Shown: in pieces, positions 47,702-56,279 of the stretch
How positions within the stretch are numbered: the first letter of the stretch is position 1
Layout of the letters: every line of letters begins with the position of its first letter
Assembly: GCA_963782595.1 (NCBI GenBank)
Contig: CAWAKJ010000002.1
Location: 496,001 to 560,000 of the forward strand
Direction of reading: 5' to 3'
Length of the DNA: 64,000 nucleotides
Source: JAMQPK01 sp963782595
GTDB lineage: Bacteria > Acidobacteriota > Vicinamibacteria > Vicinamibacterales > JAMQPK01
The notes under the pieces: generated by a model
The model's input: the letters and a program-made list of their open reading frames with translations, nothing else
Told to the model about the DNA's origin: nothing
Databases searched by the model: none
Program-made: the position numbers and the translations under genes

Positions 47702-48504
47702 TTAATCCCGCTTTTTCCTGTTGGCGCAGGTTCTTCGAGCGGCCGGCCTTCTCTCGTCGCAAGACGAAGCACGTCCCGAGGCGAAGGAGCAGTGGGCGGA
47801 TTGACGGAGACGGGAAGATGTACGAATCCTTCCTGGATCGCAAAGATCATCAGCTGAACTCGATTGGAAACGGCGAGCTTCCTGAATATCGAGCCCAGGC
47901 AGTTTCTGACCGTTGCCTCGCTGACGAGGATGGTAGTGGCGATCTCGTTGTTGCGGAAGCCTTGCCCGACCAGAGTGATGATCTGACGCTCCCGTGGTAG
48001 AAGCGTTCCGGGCCCGCCGATCGTGCGTGCGTGTCCCGCGGCGGCAGAGGCACGCCGGCTTCCGAGCACGCTCGCGATTGTGGCGCGGTTGAGCCAGACT
48101 TCGCCGGCATGCACGCGTTCAATCACCTTGATGAGATCTTCCGGGGCGAGTTGCTTCGAGACGACCCCCAGAACGCCGCGTTCGATGACGCTCGAGCACG
48201 CGCTGGATTCGGGTGTGTTGGTCAGCACGATGATGCGTGTGGTTGAGATCCCTGCGGCTCGAAGATGCGGAATGAAGTCGATCGAGCCGTTGCCGTCGAG
48301 ATCGATCAAGGCGACCTGCGGCTGCGAGGCCGACCACACGGCGTCGAGGTTGCTCGTGCACTCCGCTTCTGCAATCACCCTGAAACCGGGCTGGCCGTCA
48401 ATCAACATGCGCAGTCCGGCGCGGGTCACTCGTTCGTTTCCGATGAGCACAACCCGGATGAGCTCGTCGACCGATTCAGCTGCCGTTTTGTTTGCCGGAT
48501 GCAT
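47698..48504 (-). CDS. NarL/LuxR-type response regulator
   Basis: A 268-aa protein. The receiver domain (about 14-135) starts RVVLIGNERVTRAGLRMLID; the likely phospho-Asp lies in VALIDLDGNGS, and VVSKQLAPEDL contains the conserved Lys. The LuxR HTH domain is LLPRERQIITLVGQGFRNNEI with SEATVRNCLGSIFRKLAVSN. It overlaps the outer-membrane gene by 4 bases, so it is part of the polysaccharide operon and may control it. No sensor kinase is in the window. Its sequence is similar across its length to the next regulator. Confidence 0.85.
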   Translation of the reverse strand: MHPANKTAAESVDELIRVVLIGNERVTRAGLRMLIDGQPGFRVIAEAECTSNLDAVWSASQPQVALIDLDGNGSIDFIPHLRAAGISTTRIIVLTNTPESSACSSVIERGVLGVVSKQLAPEDLIKVIERVHAGEVWLNRATIASVLGSRRASAAAGHARTIGGPGTLLPRERQIITLVGQGFRNNEIATTILVSEATVRNCLGSIFRKLAVSNRVQLMIFAIQEGFVHLPVSVNPPTAPSPRDVLRLATREGRPLEEPAPTGKSGIK

Positions 48505-48642
48505 TCAGGTCGTCTTGCCTTTGTCTCGATACAGCTTCGCCCCGTCACTTACAGCGATCGCCGCCGAGGCACACGTGTCCCGTCTTGCACACGCCCATCG
48601 TTGCGGGCGTGAGCATTGCCGACGCGCGATGAGCGAGCCGGG

Positions 48643-49428
48643 TCAAACGCGTCGCTGTGAGCGTTCCCTCAGGAAATCCTCGTCCGGCATTTCCAACACC
48701 CGGCGATCGGACGGCGCGGGAGCAGCACTCGCGCGCGACGGCAGCGTCGCAAGGCCGTGTTGGAATGCGTAGGCGACCAACTGAAAGCGATTCGCCACCT
48801 CGAGCTTTCTGAACGTGGACGTGAGGTGGTTGCGCACCGTGACCTCGCTGATGTAGAGGCGGTGCGCGATCTGAGAATTCCTCAGGCCTTCACCGACAAG
48901 CATGATGACCTGGCGCTCGCGCCTGGTCAGGAGCGCCGCCCGCTCTATCGCGGGGTCGCTGTGCTCGAGGTGATTGGCGCCAGACAACTCGGCTATCAGG
49001 CGTGTCGTCGCCGCCCGGTCGAGCCATAGCTCGCCTGCGTGGACCCGTTCGATGGCCTTGATGAGCATCTCTGGCGACTGTTGCTTCAGGACCAGTCCGA
49101 CGGCGCCGTTCTCCAGCGCTTCTGCTATCGGTGTCGAAGTGGGCGAGCCGGTCAGCAGGAGGATCCGCGTTTCTGTGATGCTGGCGCGCAGCAGATCTGC
49201 AACGTCGTCGCCCTGGTAGTGATCGGGATCCAATACCGTGACGTCAGGACGATCGGACAGAATCGTTGTGAGCGCGACGTCCAGGCTGTCGACGTCGCCG
49301 ACCACGCTCGTTTCGGGGTGACCGTCGATCAAGGCCCGCAGGGCTGCGCGAGTCACGCGTTCGCTGCACACCAGCAGCACGCGGATAGTGCCCGTCGCCG
49401 AATCCTGCCATGGGAGCGCTTGAGTCAT
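48643..49428 (-). CDS. NarL/LuxR-type response regulator, paralogue of its neighbour
   Basis: A 261-aa protein with the same layout: receiver IRVLLVCSERVTRAALRALID, phospho-Asp in VTVLDPDHYQGDD, then VLKQQSPEMLIKAIERVHAG, and HTH LTRRERQVIMLVGEGLRNSQI with SEVTVRNHLTSTFRKLEVAN. It shares long stretches with the regulator at 47698, so the pair arose by tandem duplication. The 138-base gap between them, and 195 bases upstream to the APH-fold gene, could hold promoters, but no consensus site stands out. Confidence 0.85.
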   Translation of the reverse strand: MTQALPWQDSATGTIRVLLVCSERVTRAALRALIDGHPETSVVGDVDSLDVALTTILSDRPDVTVLDPDHYQGDDVADLLRASITETRILLLTGSPTSTPIAEALENGAVGLVLKQQSPEMLIKAIERVHAGELWLDRAATTRLIAELSGANHLEHSDPAIERAALLTRRERQVIMLVGEGLRNSQIAHRLYISEVTVRNHLTSTFRKLEVANRFQLVAYAFQHGLATLPSRASAAPAPSDRRVLEMPDEDFLRERSQRRV

Positions 49429-49623
49429 CGTCCGGACACCCCATAGTTCAAGAGCGAGGCCAAGGCCGTCCGGTATCGAGAACGACCGTAACTCATAGGA
49501 TCGACTGTAGAAAAGTCACAGCGTCATTGGTCCCATGCGCTGGTTCATCCGCGTTGAGGGAGAGATAAGTCTTCCTGATAGCGAACAATTCGACCTTCAC
49601 GGGACCGAACCAGCGCTCTGTCA

Positions 49624-50760
49624 TCATCGTTCCCTCTGCCACCGCTCGGCGTCTGGTGTCGTCCGAGGCCGCCATCGATCGAGCACCTGGCGCACATTCC
49701 TGTCCAGCCACCGTGCGTCGGTGTTTCTCGTTGTTCCGAAACGGCAGTGCGCATCCAGATGCTGAATCCAGCTGCAGTACGACAGAGGCACGATGAGCTC
49801 CGTCGGAATCGACAGCTCGTGACAATGGCGGGCGATGCAGGTGTCCAGGAACGGCAGCGACTCGGCATCGATCCAATCGGCAAACCCTTCGCCGAAGCTC
49901 GCCGAGCGTGCCAGGCCATGAGTGCGAACGAGGAGGTAGATCAGATCAATGGCCGGCAGCGAGCATGCATCGGCGCAGTCCCAGTCGATGACTCCCGTCA
50001 GATTGTTGGCTGAGTCGAACAGGGCGTTTCCTAACCAGAAATTGCCATGCGAGTAGACGGTCGGAAGGACCTGCGCGGAGAGCCGGCTTCGAATGTCGGC
50101 GATCAACCGCCCGTAAGCGTGAGCACTCCCGGCTCGCTTCGCCATTCGCTCCACGCGTGTGACCGCGGACTCGAAGGGCTCCTCCCATCGTGATGGCGGT
50201 TCGGTCGAGAGCGCAACCGATGCCTTCTGCAGTTTGGAAAGGAAGCGTTCTGCCGACAGGATCATTTCGTCCGCGTTGCCGCCTGCTTTCAGGATGGACG
50301 CGCCATCCTGGCCGGAAACTGCCGTTTCGACGGAGTAGAAGTACCCCGAAGCGGTTCCCGACAGCGCGAGAGCAGGGCACCGGGCCTTGAGGAACGGCGT
50401 CATCCAGCTGGCCTGCCCGAGCGCCTTCAATCTCTGCGCATTTTCACGAAGCCGCGGTTCGGTGACGGCCTGCAGCGGCAGCTTTGCCACGTAAGGCCGA
50501 TCCGCACGGATGCGAATGGTCAGGCTGCCGGTTCTCGTCGCGTGAACGTCGATGAGGTCGCAGGATGTGCCGAGCTGCGTCGAGAGGTCATCGATAACGC
50601 TGTTGGCCAGCCTGGAGTGAAGCGACACATCTGGCGATCCCGCCAGAACACGGGTACTTCCAGTTATCCGGGCGAGAACGCGGCTGATTGTCGTCACGGG
50701 TAGCGAACCCACCCACAAGTGCAAGGCCCGCTCCAGACGAGCGGAGGGGCCAGGGGACAT
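49624..50760 (-). CDS. APH-fold phosphotransferase-like protein with HGD-to-HGN change
   Basis: A 378-aa protein. A glycine-poor N-lobe (RIRADRPYVAKLPLQ with likely ATP-contacting Lys93) precedes the C-lobe YSHGNFWLGNALFDS and LTGVIDWDCADACSLPAID. In aminoglycoside phosphotransferase relatives the first motif is HGD, its Asp being the catalytic base; here residue 240 is Asn, while Asn245 and Asp259 (metal site) are kept. It may be an inactive or altered kinase. Polysaccharide loci often carry such proteins. It is divergent from the ATP-grasp gene at 50977. Confidence 0.75.
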   Translation of the reverse strand: MSPGPSARLERALHLWVGSLPVTTISRVLARITGSTRVLAGSPDVSLHSRLANSVIDDLSTQLGTSCDLIDVHATRTGSLTIRIRADRPYVAKLPLQAVTEPRLRENAQRLKALGQASWMTPFLKARCPALALSGTASGYFYSVETAVSGQDGASILKAGGNADEMILSAERFLSKLQKASVALSTEPPSRWEEPFESAVTRVERMAKRAGSAHAYGRLIADIRSRLSAQVLPTVYSHGNFWLGNALFDSANNLTGVIDWDCADACSLPAIDLIYLLVRTHGLARSASFGEGFADWIDAESLPFLDTCIARHCHELSIPTELIVPLSYCSWIQHLDAHCRFGTTRNTDARWLDRNVRQVLDRWRPRTTPDAERWQRER

Positions 50761-50976
50761 GGCACGGGCGAAAAGGTCTCTGATAGTCAGACTTTTGTGC
50801 TGGTAAAGGCGGACAAACAGACCCTGCAGAGGACCTTTGTCTGGCCGATCCGAGCTATTTCAATAAGAGTTTTCGACGTAACGGCACTGGACGCGTTCTT
50901 GCTCCCTTGCGCACGATACCTGTCCGTGTGCCTGCCGCCGAAGCGGACAAGCGCGACGGCGGGCCCCATTCCGACG

Positions 50977-52122
50977 ATGACAGCCCTCACAGGCAGATTG
51001 GTCCCTTCGATTGGCACGACACACCGTGTGTCGCGCCGGCAGCGCTTGCGACGCTGGCGAGAGTTCGTCTCGCTGATGGTCCGCGCCCGCCATTTCCTGC
51101 TGGAGCGCCGCTTCGACAGCGATCTCGCGCCGTTTTCGGCGCTGAGGATCAGATGCTACGACCGGCTGTGGAGGACCGCGGCGGCCAATGTCGGTGCCAC
51201 GTTTGAAGATCTCGGCTACGGAGTGGCTCGCATCGCGCGCGATGGGCGCGAAACATTCGTCAGCGGATCGCGCGTCATGCTCGACGGCCCGGTCACGCTC
51301 AAGATCGCAGGGAACAAGCCTCTGGTGAGCCGGATGCTGGAAGAACACGGGCATCCGGTGGGGCGTTTCCTCGAGTTCGAGCTCGCAGAGCTGGAGCGAG
51401 CCGAGTCGTTTCTGGAGAGCCTCGGGGGCCTGGCAGTCGTCAAGCCTGCTGCGTCCGGTGCGTCGGGGCGAGGTGTAACGCTCGGCATCAAGACGCGCCG
51501 TGATCTCCGGCGCGCGTCGGTGGTTGCGTCGACCTACAGCAAAGCGATTCTGATCGAGCAACAGGCTGCCGGGCAGTCGTATCGGCTGCTCTATATCGAT
51601 GGCGAATTCATCGATGCGATCGAGCGCAGGCCGCCGTGCATCGTCGGCGACGGCCGTCAGTCTCTCGCTCAGTTGATTCGGAGAGAGAACCAGCGCCGTC
51701 TTCAAGGCGTGGCACCATTGGCCGTGCAACCAATCGTGGTTGACGTCGAGCTCAAGCGCTGCCTCGCTGACCAGAGACTGTCCCTTTCGTCGGTGCTGGC
51801 TGCCGATCGCCGAATCATGATCAAGGCGCCGGTCAACGAGAACACCGCTGCCGAAAACTCGAGTGTTCGCGAGCGCGTGCATCCTGATACGATTCGCCGC
51901 GGCGCCGAAATCGCCCGTCTGCTCAGAATCCGGCTTGCCGGTCACGATGTCATCACGACGGATATCTCCCGGCCGCTCGATGAAACGGGTGGGGTCTTCA
52001 ACGAAGTGAACACCACGCCCGGCCTCCAGCATCACTATTTGATTGACCAGCCCGAGCGCACATTTCCTGTGCTGGAACGCCTCCTCGAGGTGCTCCTGGG
52101 CGAACGGGAATGGCCGCAATGA
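50977..52122 (+). CDS. ATP-grasp ligase (cyanophycin-synthetase/glutathione-synthase-like)
   Basis: The ATG at 50977 gives 381 aa; in-frame starts exist up to 50719 but that part overlaps the divergent gene and is low quality. ATP-grasp features: MLDGPVTLKIAGNKPLVSRM, LAVVKPAASGASGRGVTLGI (glycine-rich loop), ILIEQQAAGQSYRLLYIDG, and the metal-binding FNEVNTTPGLQHHYLI. IGDGRQSLAQLI-like (IVGDGRQSLAQLI) resembles cyanophycin synthetase. These enzymes join a carboxylate to an amine using ATP. It overlaps the Ldh2 gene by 4 bases (ATGA), so the two probably work in one pathway making a small peptide-like compound. Confidence 0.75.
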   Translation: MTALTGRLVPSIGTTHRVSRRQRLRRWREFVSLMVRARHFLLERRFDSDLAPFSALRIRCYDRLWRTAAANVGATFEDLGYGVARIARDGRETFVSGSRVMLDGPVTLKIAGNKPLVSRMLEEHGHPVGRFLEFELAELERAESFLESLGGLAVVKPAASGASGRGVTLGIKTRRDLRRASVVASTYSKAILIEQQAAGQSYRLLYIDGEFIDAIERRPPCIVGDGRQSLAQLIRRENQRRLQGVAPLAVQPIVVDVELKRCLADQRLSLSSVLAADRRIMIKAPVNENTAAENSSVRERVHPDTIRRGAEIARLLRIRLAGHDVITTDISRPLDETGGVFNEVNTTPGLQHHYLIDQPERTFPVLERLLEVLLGEREWPQ

Positions 52123-53201
52123 CTTCGCAGGACACTCGTGTACGTTTCGACGAGCTCCAGCGGTTCGGTCGAGATCTCGCGATAGCGGCTGGTGTCCCTG
52201 CCCAGGAAGCGGAGACGCTGGCCGAAACGCTCGCCTGGTGCGATCTCCGCGGGCAACAGACCCAGGGGTTCTATCTGCTGCCGATCTTGCTGAAGCGTCT
52301 ACGACTCGGGCTGCTCTGTTCACCCGCATCGATGCGATGGTGCCAGACGGCGCCGTCCACAGGAACCCTCGACGCGCAACACGGGTTCGGCCAGATTGCC
52401 GGCCGGCTCGCCATGGACCACGCCCTCGATCTGGCCCGGGAGACCGGAGTCGGAATCGTCGCGGTGAAGGACTCGAATCACTTTGGTGCAGCGGGGTACT
52501 ATGCGGCACGCGCCGCCGAGCAGGGCTTCATCGGCTTCGCGTACTCGAACTCGATGCCGAAGGTCGCTCCGCATGGAGGCCGGCATCGTCTGCTCGGCAC
52601 CAACCCGTTTGCGTTCGCCTGTCCTCGCCGAAACGCACCTCCGCTGGTCATCGATCTCGCCACTGGCGCATCCGCGGGTTCGATGGTGAGTCACGCGCGC
52701 CGCATGGGCCTGCAACTTCCCGACGGCATCGCGCTCGACAGCGCCGGCAACCCGACCACCGACCCTAACGAAGTCGACGGAGGCGGATGTCTGTTGCCTG
52801 CAGCAGGAGCCAAGGGATACTGTCTCGGCCTCATCGTAGAAATCCTCAGCGGCGTTCTGACCGGTGCGGCCGTGGCGCCCGATGTCGGATCCGTCTTTCG
52901 CGACCTCGACCGGCAGACGCGCTGCGGGCACCTCTTCCTTGCGCTCGACGTCGCGCGCCTGCTCCCTGCCGAGCAGTTCGCGGACCGGCTCGCCGATCTC
53001 CTCTGCGCCCTCACGGCCGTGGAACCGCGTGAAGGGTTCGCGTCGGTGAACCTTCCCGGAGACGCACGGTTGCGTTGTGTCGAAGACCAGAACACGGCCG
53101 GTATCGCGATTCCCGACTACCTGATCAAATCCCTTACCGACTCCGCGCGCGAACTGGGTGTTCAGACGCCCTGGGCCGGCGATTCGTCAGCGAGCCAGTA
53201 G
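52119..53201 (+). CDS. Ldh2-type malate/sulfolactate/imine dehydrogenase
   Basis: The ATG at 52119 gives 360 aa. Motifs of the Ldh2 family (ComC, YlbC, DpkA): AETLAWCDLRGQQTQG (usually DLRGHxSHG), DAQHGFGQIAGRLAMD, GIVAVKDSNHFGAAGYYA with the catalytic His, and GAKGYCLGLIVEILSGVLTG. The family reduces alpha-keto acids or cyclic imines with NAD(P)H. In the first motif the usual second His is replaced (QQTQG), which may shift substrate choice. Overlap with the ATP-grasp gene suggests a two-step pathway. It converges on the second ATP-grasp gene. Confidence 0.8.
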   Translation: MTSQDTRVRFDELQRFGRDLAIAAGVPAQEAETLAETLAWCDLRGQQTQGFYLLPILLKRLRLGLLCSPASMRWCQTAPSTGTLDAQHGFGQIAGRLAMDHALDLARETGVGIVAVKDSNHFGAAGYYAARAAEQGFIGFAYSNSMPKVAPHGGRHRLLGTNPFAFACPRRNAPPLVIDLATGASAGSMVSHARRMGLQLPDGIALDSAGNPTTDPNEVDGGGCLLPAAGAKGYCLGLIVEILSGVLTGAAVAPDVGSVFRDLDRQTRCGHLFLALDVARLLPAEQFADRLADLLCALTAVEPREGFASVNLPGDARLRCVEDQNTAGIAIPDYLIKSLTDSARELGVQTPWAGDSSASQ

Positions 53202-53211
53202 TGTTCGGGTT

Positions 53212-53267
53212 CCGCCTTTGCGCCGAAGGCGCTTCGGCGCGACTCGCCGTAGCCTTGGCGGAGGCGG
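53212..53267. repeat. REP-like nested palindrome between convergent genes
   Basis: Inner stem GCGCCGAAG (53220-53228) with CTTCGGCGC (53232-53240) around a 3-base loop, and outer stem CCGCCT (53212-53217) with AGGCGG (53262-53267). No T-run. It fills the gap between two convergent genes and looks like a dispersed intergenic repeat or terminator. Confidence 0.65.
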
Positions 53268-54497
53268 TTAGCCGGACCCTAGGAGCAGTCGGCGCCGAAT
53301 CGCCTCCATGGCCGGCATGATCGTGGGCATTGGGTCGGTGGGACGGAAGTACGGCAGACCGTGCCAGTGCCACACGCTCTGCAACCATTCGGCAAACGTC
53401 AGCTCGTTCAGCGCGCTGAGCTGGCGATAGGCGAGGAAGTCACGTACCGGATACCAGAGGCGGACACCTCGTCGATAGGAGAACTCGCGCGGCAGTGGCA
53501 GCCCGACAAGGTCGTTGTAGACGATCGATGCCGTATCCAGGCCGCATCGCACGAAGAGTTCCTGCGGGGCCGTAAAGCGGGCATTGCATTCGACGAGCTT
53601 GAGTTGCCCGTCGCGCACGTCCCGCTTGAACTCGACATTGGCCAGCCCGCGAAACCCGATTCCCGAAAGAAACCGCCACCCCATATCCGCCACCTCTGGA
53701 TCCCAGTCAGTGAGGTGGTAGGACGTCAAGCCTTCGTTCTTCGGAAAGCGGCGTATGACTTTCTTCGTAAAGTGAAACAGCGGAGTGCCGCTTCGGTCGA
53801 TGTAGGTGTAATAGTTCGACAGCAGATGATCGGGCCCGGGTATCCACTCGCAGATCATGGCTTGCAGCCCGGACGCCCACACCTGCTCGAGCGCCGCTCG
53901 CACTTCTGCGTGGGAGTTGACGTTCAGGAACTTCCGGCCGCCGAACTTTTTCTGGAACAAGTGCGACAGGAGCGGCTTCACGATCAACGGAAAGGAAAGT
54001 TCTCCTTCGATCTGCCGCAATTGGTCGGCGTTCTCGACTTGCCAGAACCGTGGGGCGGGAACATTGACGGATTTCGCGAGCGTCAGCGTCTCGAGCTTGT
54101 CGAGCATCGCCAATTGCAGAGCGGGTACCGACGAATCCAGCTTGAAATGGCGCGCGAGTTCCGAGCGATTGCGCGCGATGAAGGTGACCGCCTCGTCATT
54201 GCAGGCGAGAACCACGCTTCCTCGGAGTCCCTCTCGATCGTTGCCGAGAAGGAGATCGCGCCAGAAATCAGCGCCTTTCACACCCTTGCCGAATGGGAAT
54301 GATTTGGTGCAGTAGCGGGAATACTGAACGTGCCGGCCCTCGGAGGCGGACAGATAGACCTTGATGCCTCGTCGACCCAGACTGCGAGTAACTGAAAGGG
54401 CGTTGGCGGAACCGCCAAGGATGACTACGGATGGCTTCGTCACGTCAGGGCGCAGTTTTCGCAAAGCCTGTGCCGCAGGGTAAACCTGCTGTAACAC
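53268..54497 (-). CDS. ATP-grasp carboxylate-amine ligase-like protein
   Basis: A 409-aa protein. The N-terminal Rossmann-like part has SVVILGGSANALSVTRSLGR (start could be later, at the K-P-S-V region). The ATP-grasp fold follows: AMLDKLETLTLAKSVNVPA, LSFPLIVKPLLSHLFQKKFG, ICEWIPGPDHLLSNYYTYI, and LVECNARFTAPQELFVRCG as the metal-binding end. Similar proteins, often annotated as carboxylate-amine ligases, sit near sugar and peptide biosynthesis genes. Substrate unknown. The last 90 residues (LAYRQLSALNEL) are a family-specific tail. It is convergent with the Ldh2 gene and separate from the train at 49.4 kb. Confidence 0.8.
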   Translation of the reverse strand: MLQQVYPAAQALRKLRPDVTKPSVVILGGSANALSVTRSLGRRGIKVYLSASEGRHVQYSRYCTKSFPFGKGVKGADFWRDLLLGNDREGLRGSVVLACNDEAVTFIARNRSELARHFKLDSSVPALQLAMLDKLETLTLAKSVNVPAPRFWQVENADQLRQIEGELSFPLIVKPLLSHLFQKKFGGRKFLNVNSHAEVRAALEQVWASGLQAMICEWIPGPDHLLSNYYTYIDRSGTPLFHFTKKVIRRFPKNEGLTSYHLTDWDPEVADMGWRFLSGIGFRGLANVEFKRDVRDGQLKLVECNARFTAPQELFVRCGLDTASIVYNDLVGLPLPREFSYRRGVRLWYPVRDFLAYRQLSALNELTFAEWLQSVWHWHGLPYFRPTDPMPTIMPAMEAIRRRLLLGSG

Positions 54498-54586
54498 ACT
54501 GATTTGGCATGTTTTGCGAGTTTGGGTGAGTCGTCAGCCATGGGGCAGCCATGGCGCGATGTCCCGGTAAAGCAGACTTTAGTGCG

Positions 54587-55555
54587 TTAGAGCCGATGCC
54601 AGGGGCCTTCGGGGTCTCGATCGATGCCTGCCCTGGCAACCAGCTCCCCATCGACCTTCAGCGTGGCCGGCTGGATTGGACCAGGCATCGGAACGTGCGC
54701 GGCTAGTGCATTCCAGCGCGCCTCGATGGCTGCCCTGTCGCGCGGCGCCAGAACTGCCGCGACTGGTGCAGGTTCGGGCGGCGCAGGCGCACTCTCGTCA
54801 GCGGCAACCGGGGGTGATGCGACGATCACGATGACCTCGGACGTCGCGGCGTGCTCGGATGGGACCGGCTCGGACAGTTCGGATAATGGTGCCGCACTGG
54901 GGTGCGATTCCAGGGGTTGCTGGGCGAGGCCCGCGAGGCCCAGCAGCGAGCCCTCAGCCCCCGCGCTGCGTGGTTGACCGGGCAGCACCATCAACAGACA
55001 GCTTTTCGACCCTGACGCCCTGCACCGGCTTACCTTGACCGAGCCGGGCAGCTGGAACAACCGCAGAAATGTGGCGATGGCTCCTGCATAGAACCCGCAC
55101 AAGGGTTGATCGGACGAGGGATGATCGGCGGCGCGAGCGGCGCAAAACGGGGACCCGTCAATATTGATGAAGACCGTACTGCCACGACGCGTGATGTCGA
55201 CTCGGCTTTCCGGATAGAGCGCAGGCAGCAACCCGACGACGAGCCGCACGGCTTTTTGCGCCCGGATTTGACGCGGGAGCACGCGCATGTATGCCCGATT
55301 CAGGACGGGCAGCTCCCTGAAGCACCTGACCGCGGCGTGCCCTCCCGCGCTTGTGACGATGGTATCTGACGCGTCGCCTTCCTTCTGGAGGAAGGCGAGC
55401 ATGCTCATGAACGATTCGACATCGAGCAGCGGTCCGCCGGGGCCGGACGGCGCCAGCCACCGTTCGTAGAACTCCAGGCGGTCCGGCGCGACTTCCGCGA
55501 TCGCCTGGTGCAGACTCGCCAGCAACACGCGTCCGACAGTGGCGTCGTTCTCCAT
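54587..55555 (-). CDS. V4R-like (BchJ-type) sensor or scaffold protein with proline-rich C-terminus
   Basis: The ATG at 55555 gives 322 aa; a start seven codons upstream is possible. Residues about 1-200 resemble V4R/vinyl-reductase-like domains: LDVESFMSMLAFLQKEG, YMRVLPRQIRAQKAVRLVV, GSPFCAARAADHP, PLCGFYAGAIATFLRLFQ and KVSRCRASGSKSCLLMVL, with four cysteines at the usual ligand positions. The rest is a low-complexity Pro/Ala/Glu linker and a short C-terminal segment (TLKVDGELVARAG). V4R domains bind small hydrophobic molecules or metals, so a regulatory role is possible. No clear operon partner. Confidence 0.55.
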   Translation of the reverse strand: MENDATVGRVLLASLHQAIAEVAPDRLEFYERWLAPSGPGGPLLDVESFMSMLAFLQKEGDASDTIVTSAGGHAAVRCFRELPVLNRAYMRVLPRQIRAQKAVRLVVGLLPALYPESRVDITRRGSTVFINIDGSPFCAARAADHPSSDQPLCGFYAGAIATFLRLFQLPGSVKVSRCRASGSKSCLLMVLPGQPRSAGAEGSLLGLAGLAQQPLESHPSAAPLSELSEPVPSEHAATSEVIVIVASPPVAADESAPAPPEPAPVAAVLAPRDRAAIEARWNALAAHVPMPGPIQPATLKVDGELVARAGIDRDPEGPWHRL

Positions 55556-55602
55556 CTTCTTTCGAACGGCCCGCACTTACATCTTATGAGAGCCGCGCGA
55601 GT

Positions 55603-55836
55603 TTACGTCTCCTGTTTGCCGCACTTCGAAAGAACCACGTGCGGATCCAGGCCAGCCACACCGCACCATTCCCGCAGCATCGGCGAATCGGCGAGAAATG
55701 CTCGAGCGCCCTCGCGAATACGGCTCGAAGGATTGGCGGCGTCCAGCATCGCCTGCCGGATGACTGCGACAGCAAGTTCCTGATGGGCATCAACGGAACG
55801 AGTGGAACTGAGAAGACAAACTGGCGGTTTCTTCAT
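55603..55836 (-). CDS. Small hypothetical protein
   Basis: A 77-aa frame from ATG at 55836. After a short basic start it reads HQELAVAVIRQAMLDAAN, ARAFLADSPMLREWCGVAG and LDPHVVLSKC, a compact helical protein with codon use like that of its neighbours. The same pattern occurs in small phage-like or mobile-element proteins, but no family can be named with certainty. A stop follows 26 bases before the start of the V4R-like upstream region, so it may be cotranscribed with it. Confidence 0.5.
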   Translation of the reverse strand: MKKPPVCLLSSTRSVDAHQELAVAVIRQAMLDAANPSSRIREGARAFLADSPMLREWCGVAGLDPHVVLSKCGKQET

Positions 55837-56249
55837 ACTTTGGCCTCTGAGAGAAGACTCTTGTCGCCTCTACGGTTGGCTTACGTGGCGAGGCCGCGAT
55901 GAGCAAAAAGGACGCCGAACCGGCGATTCCATCTAACCCATTGAAGTGATGTATGTTGCCGGGAAATCGAAGTAGTTGCACCCGAGGCAGACTAGACGCA
56001 GTGGCCGCAAAGAGCAGACTCTTGTCTGCTTTTTTGCGACCAATGCGCGGCTGGCACCACAGTCGCCGCCATCTCGGACCAGTTCGCCATCCGGCTGGAT
56101 TTGTGCCTCGAGTAGAAGAATGAAGTCAACGTGCGAGAGGAACACCGGCGAGTTCGGCTGGCGCCGGTCCGCCCCGCGAATTGCTTCGGTTGCGCGACTG
56201 TTACAGGGAAACCGCCTCGACCGGGGCCGAAATGTGGCATTCCGCATGA
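55837..56249. other. 413-base intergenic region with two related repeat motifs
   Basis: No convincing gene. Two copies of AGACTCTTGTC lie in the same orientation at 55855-55865 and 56016-56026, the second at the core of a hairpin. Flanking bases also match in part (GAGA-AGACTCTTGTC and GAGC-AGACTCTTGTC). A 104-codon minus-strand frame crosses the area but reads like the repeat itself. It probably also carries promoters for the wecB-like gene and for the small gene at 55836. Confidence 0.5.
56007..56038 (+). terminator. Hairpin with T-run (intrinsic-terminator-like) in the intergenic region
   Basis: AGCAGAC (56013-56019) pairs with GTCTGCT (56024-56030) across a TCTT loop, and the T-run 56030-56035 follows. 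Outer bases CGCAAA (56007-56012) can also pair with TTTGCG (56033-56038). No plus-strand gene lies directly upstream, so it may be a repeat rather than a working terminator. Confidence 0.5.
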
Positions 56250-56279
56250 GTGGCCGAATGCTTGCACTACGGCGACTCT

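Noticed and set aside
50860..52509. Minus-strand reading frame of 549 codons
   Set aside because: Shadow of the ATP-grasp gene; high arginine content and no recognisable fold.
55990..56070. Cyclic-di-GMP (GEMM) or cobalamin riboswitch
   Set aside because: GCAAAG- and GCCACTG-like pieces are present, but the rest of either consensus, including the conserved 5' half, is missing.
55933..56247. 104-codon minus-strand frame with three cysteines near its end
   Set aside because: Its C-terminal part is the translation of the palindromic repeat, and no start signal is seen.
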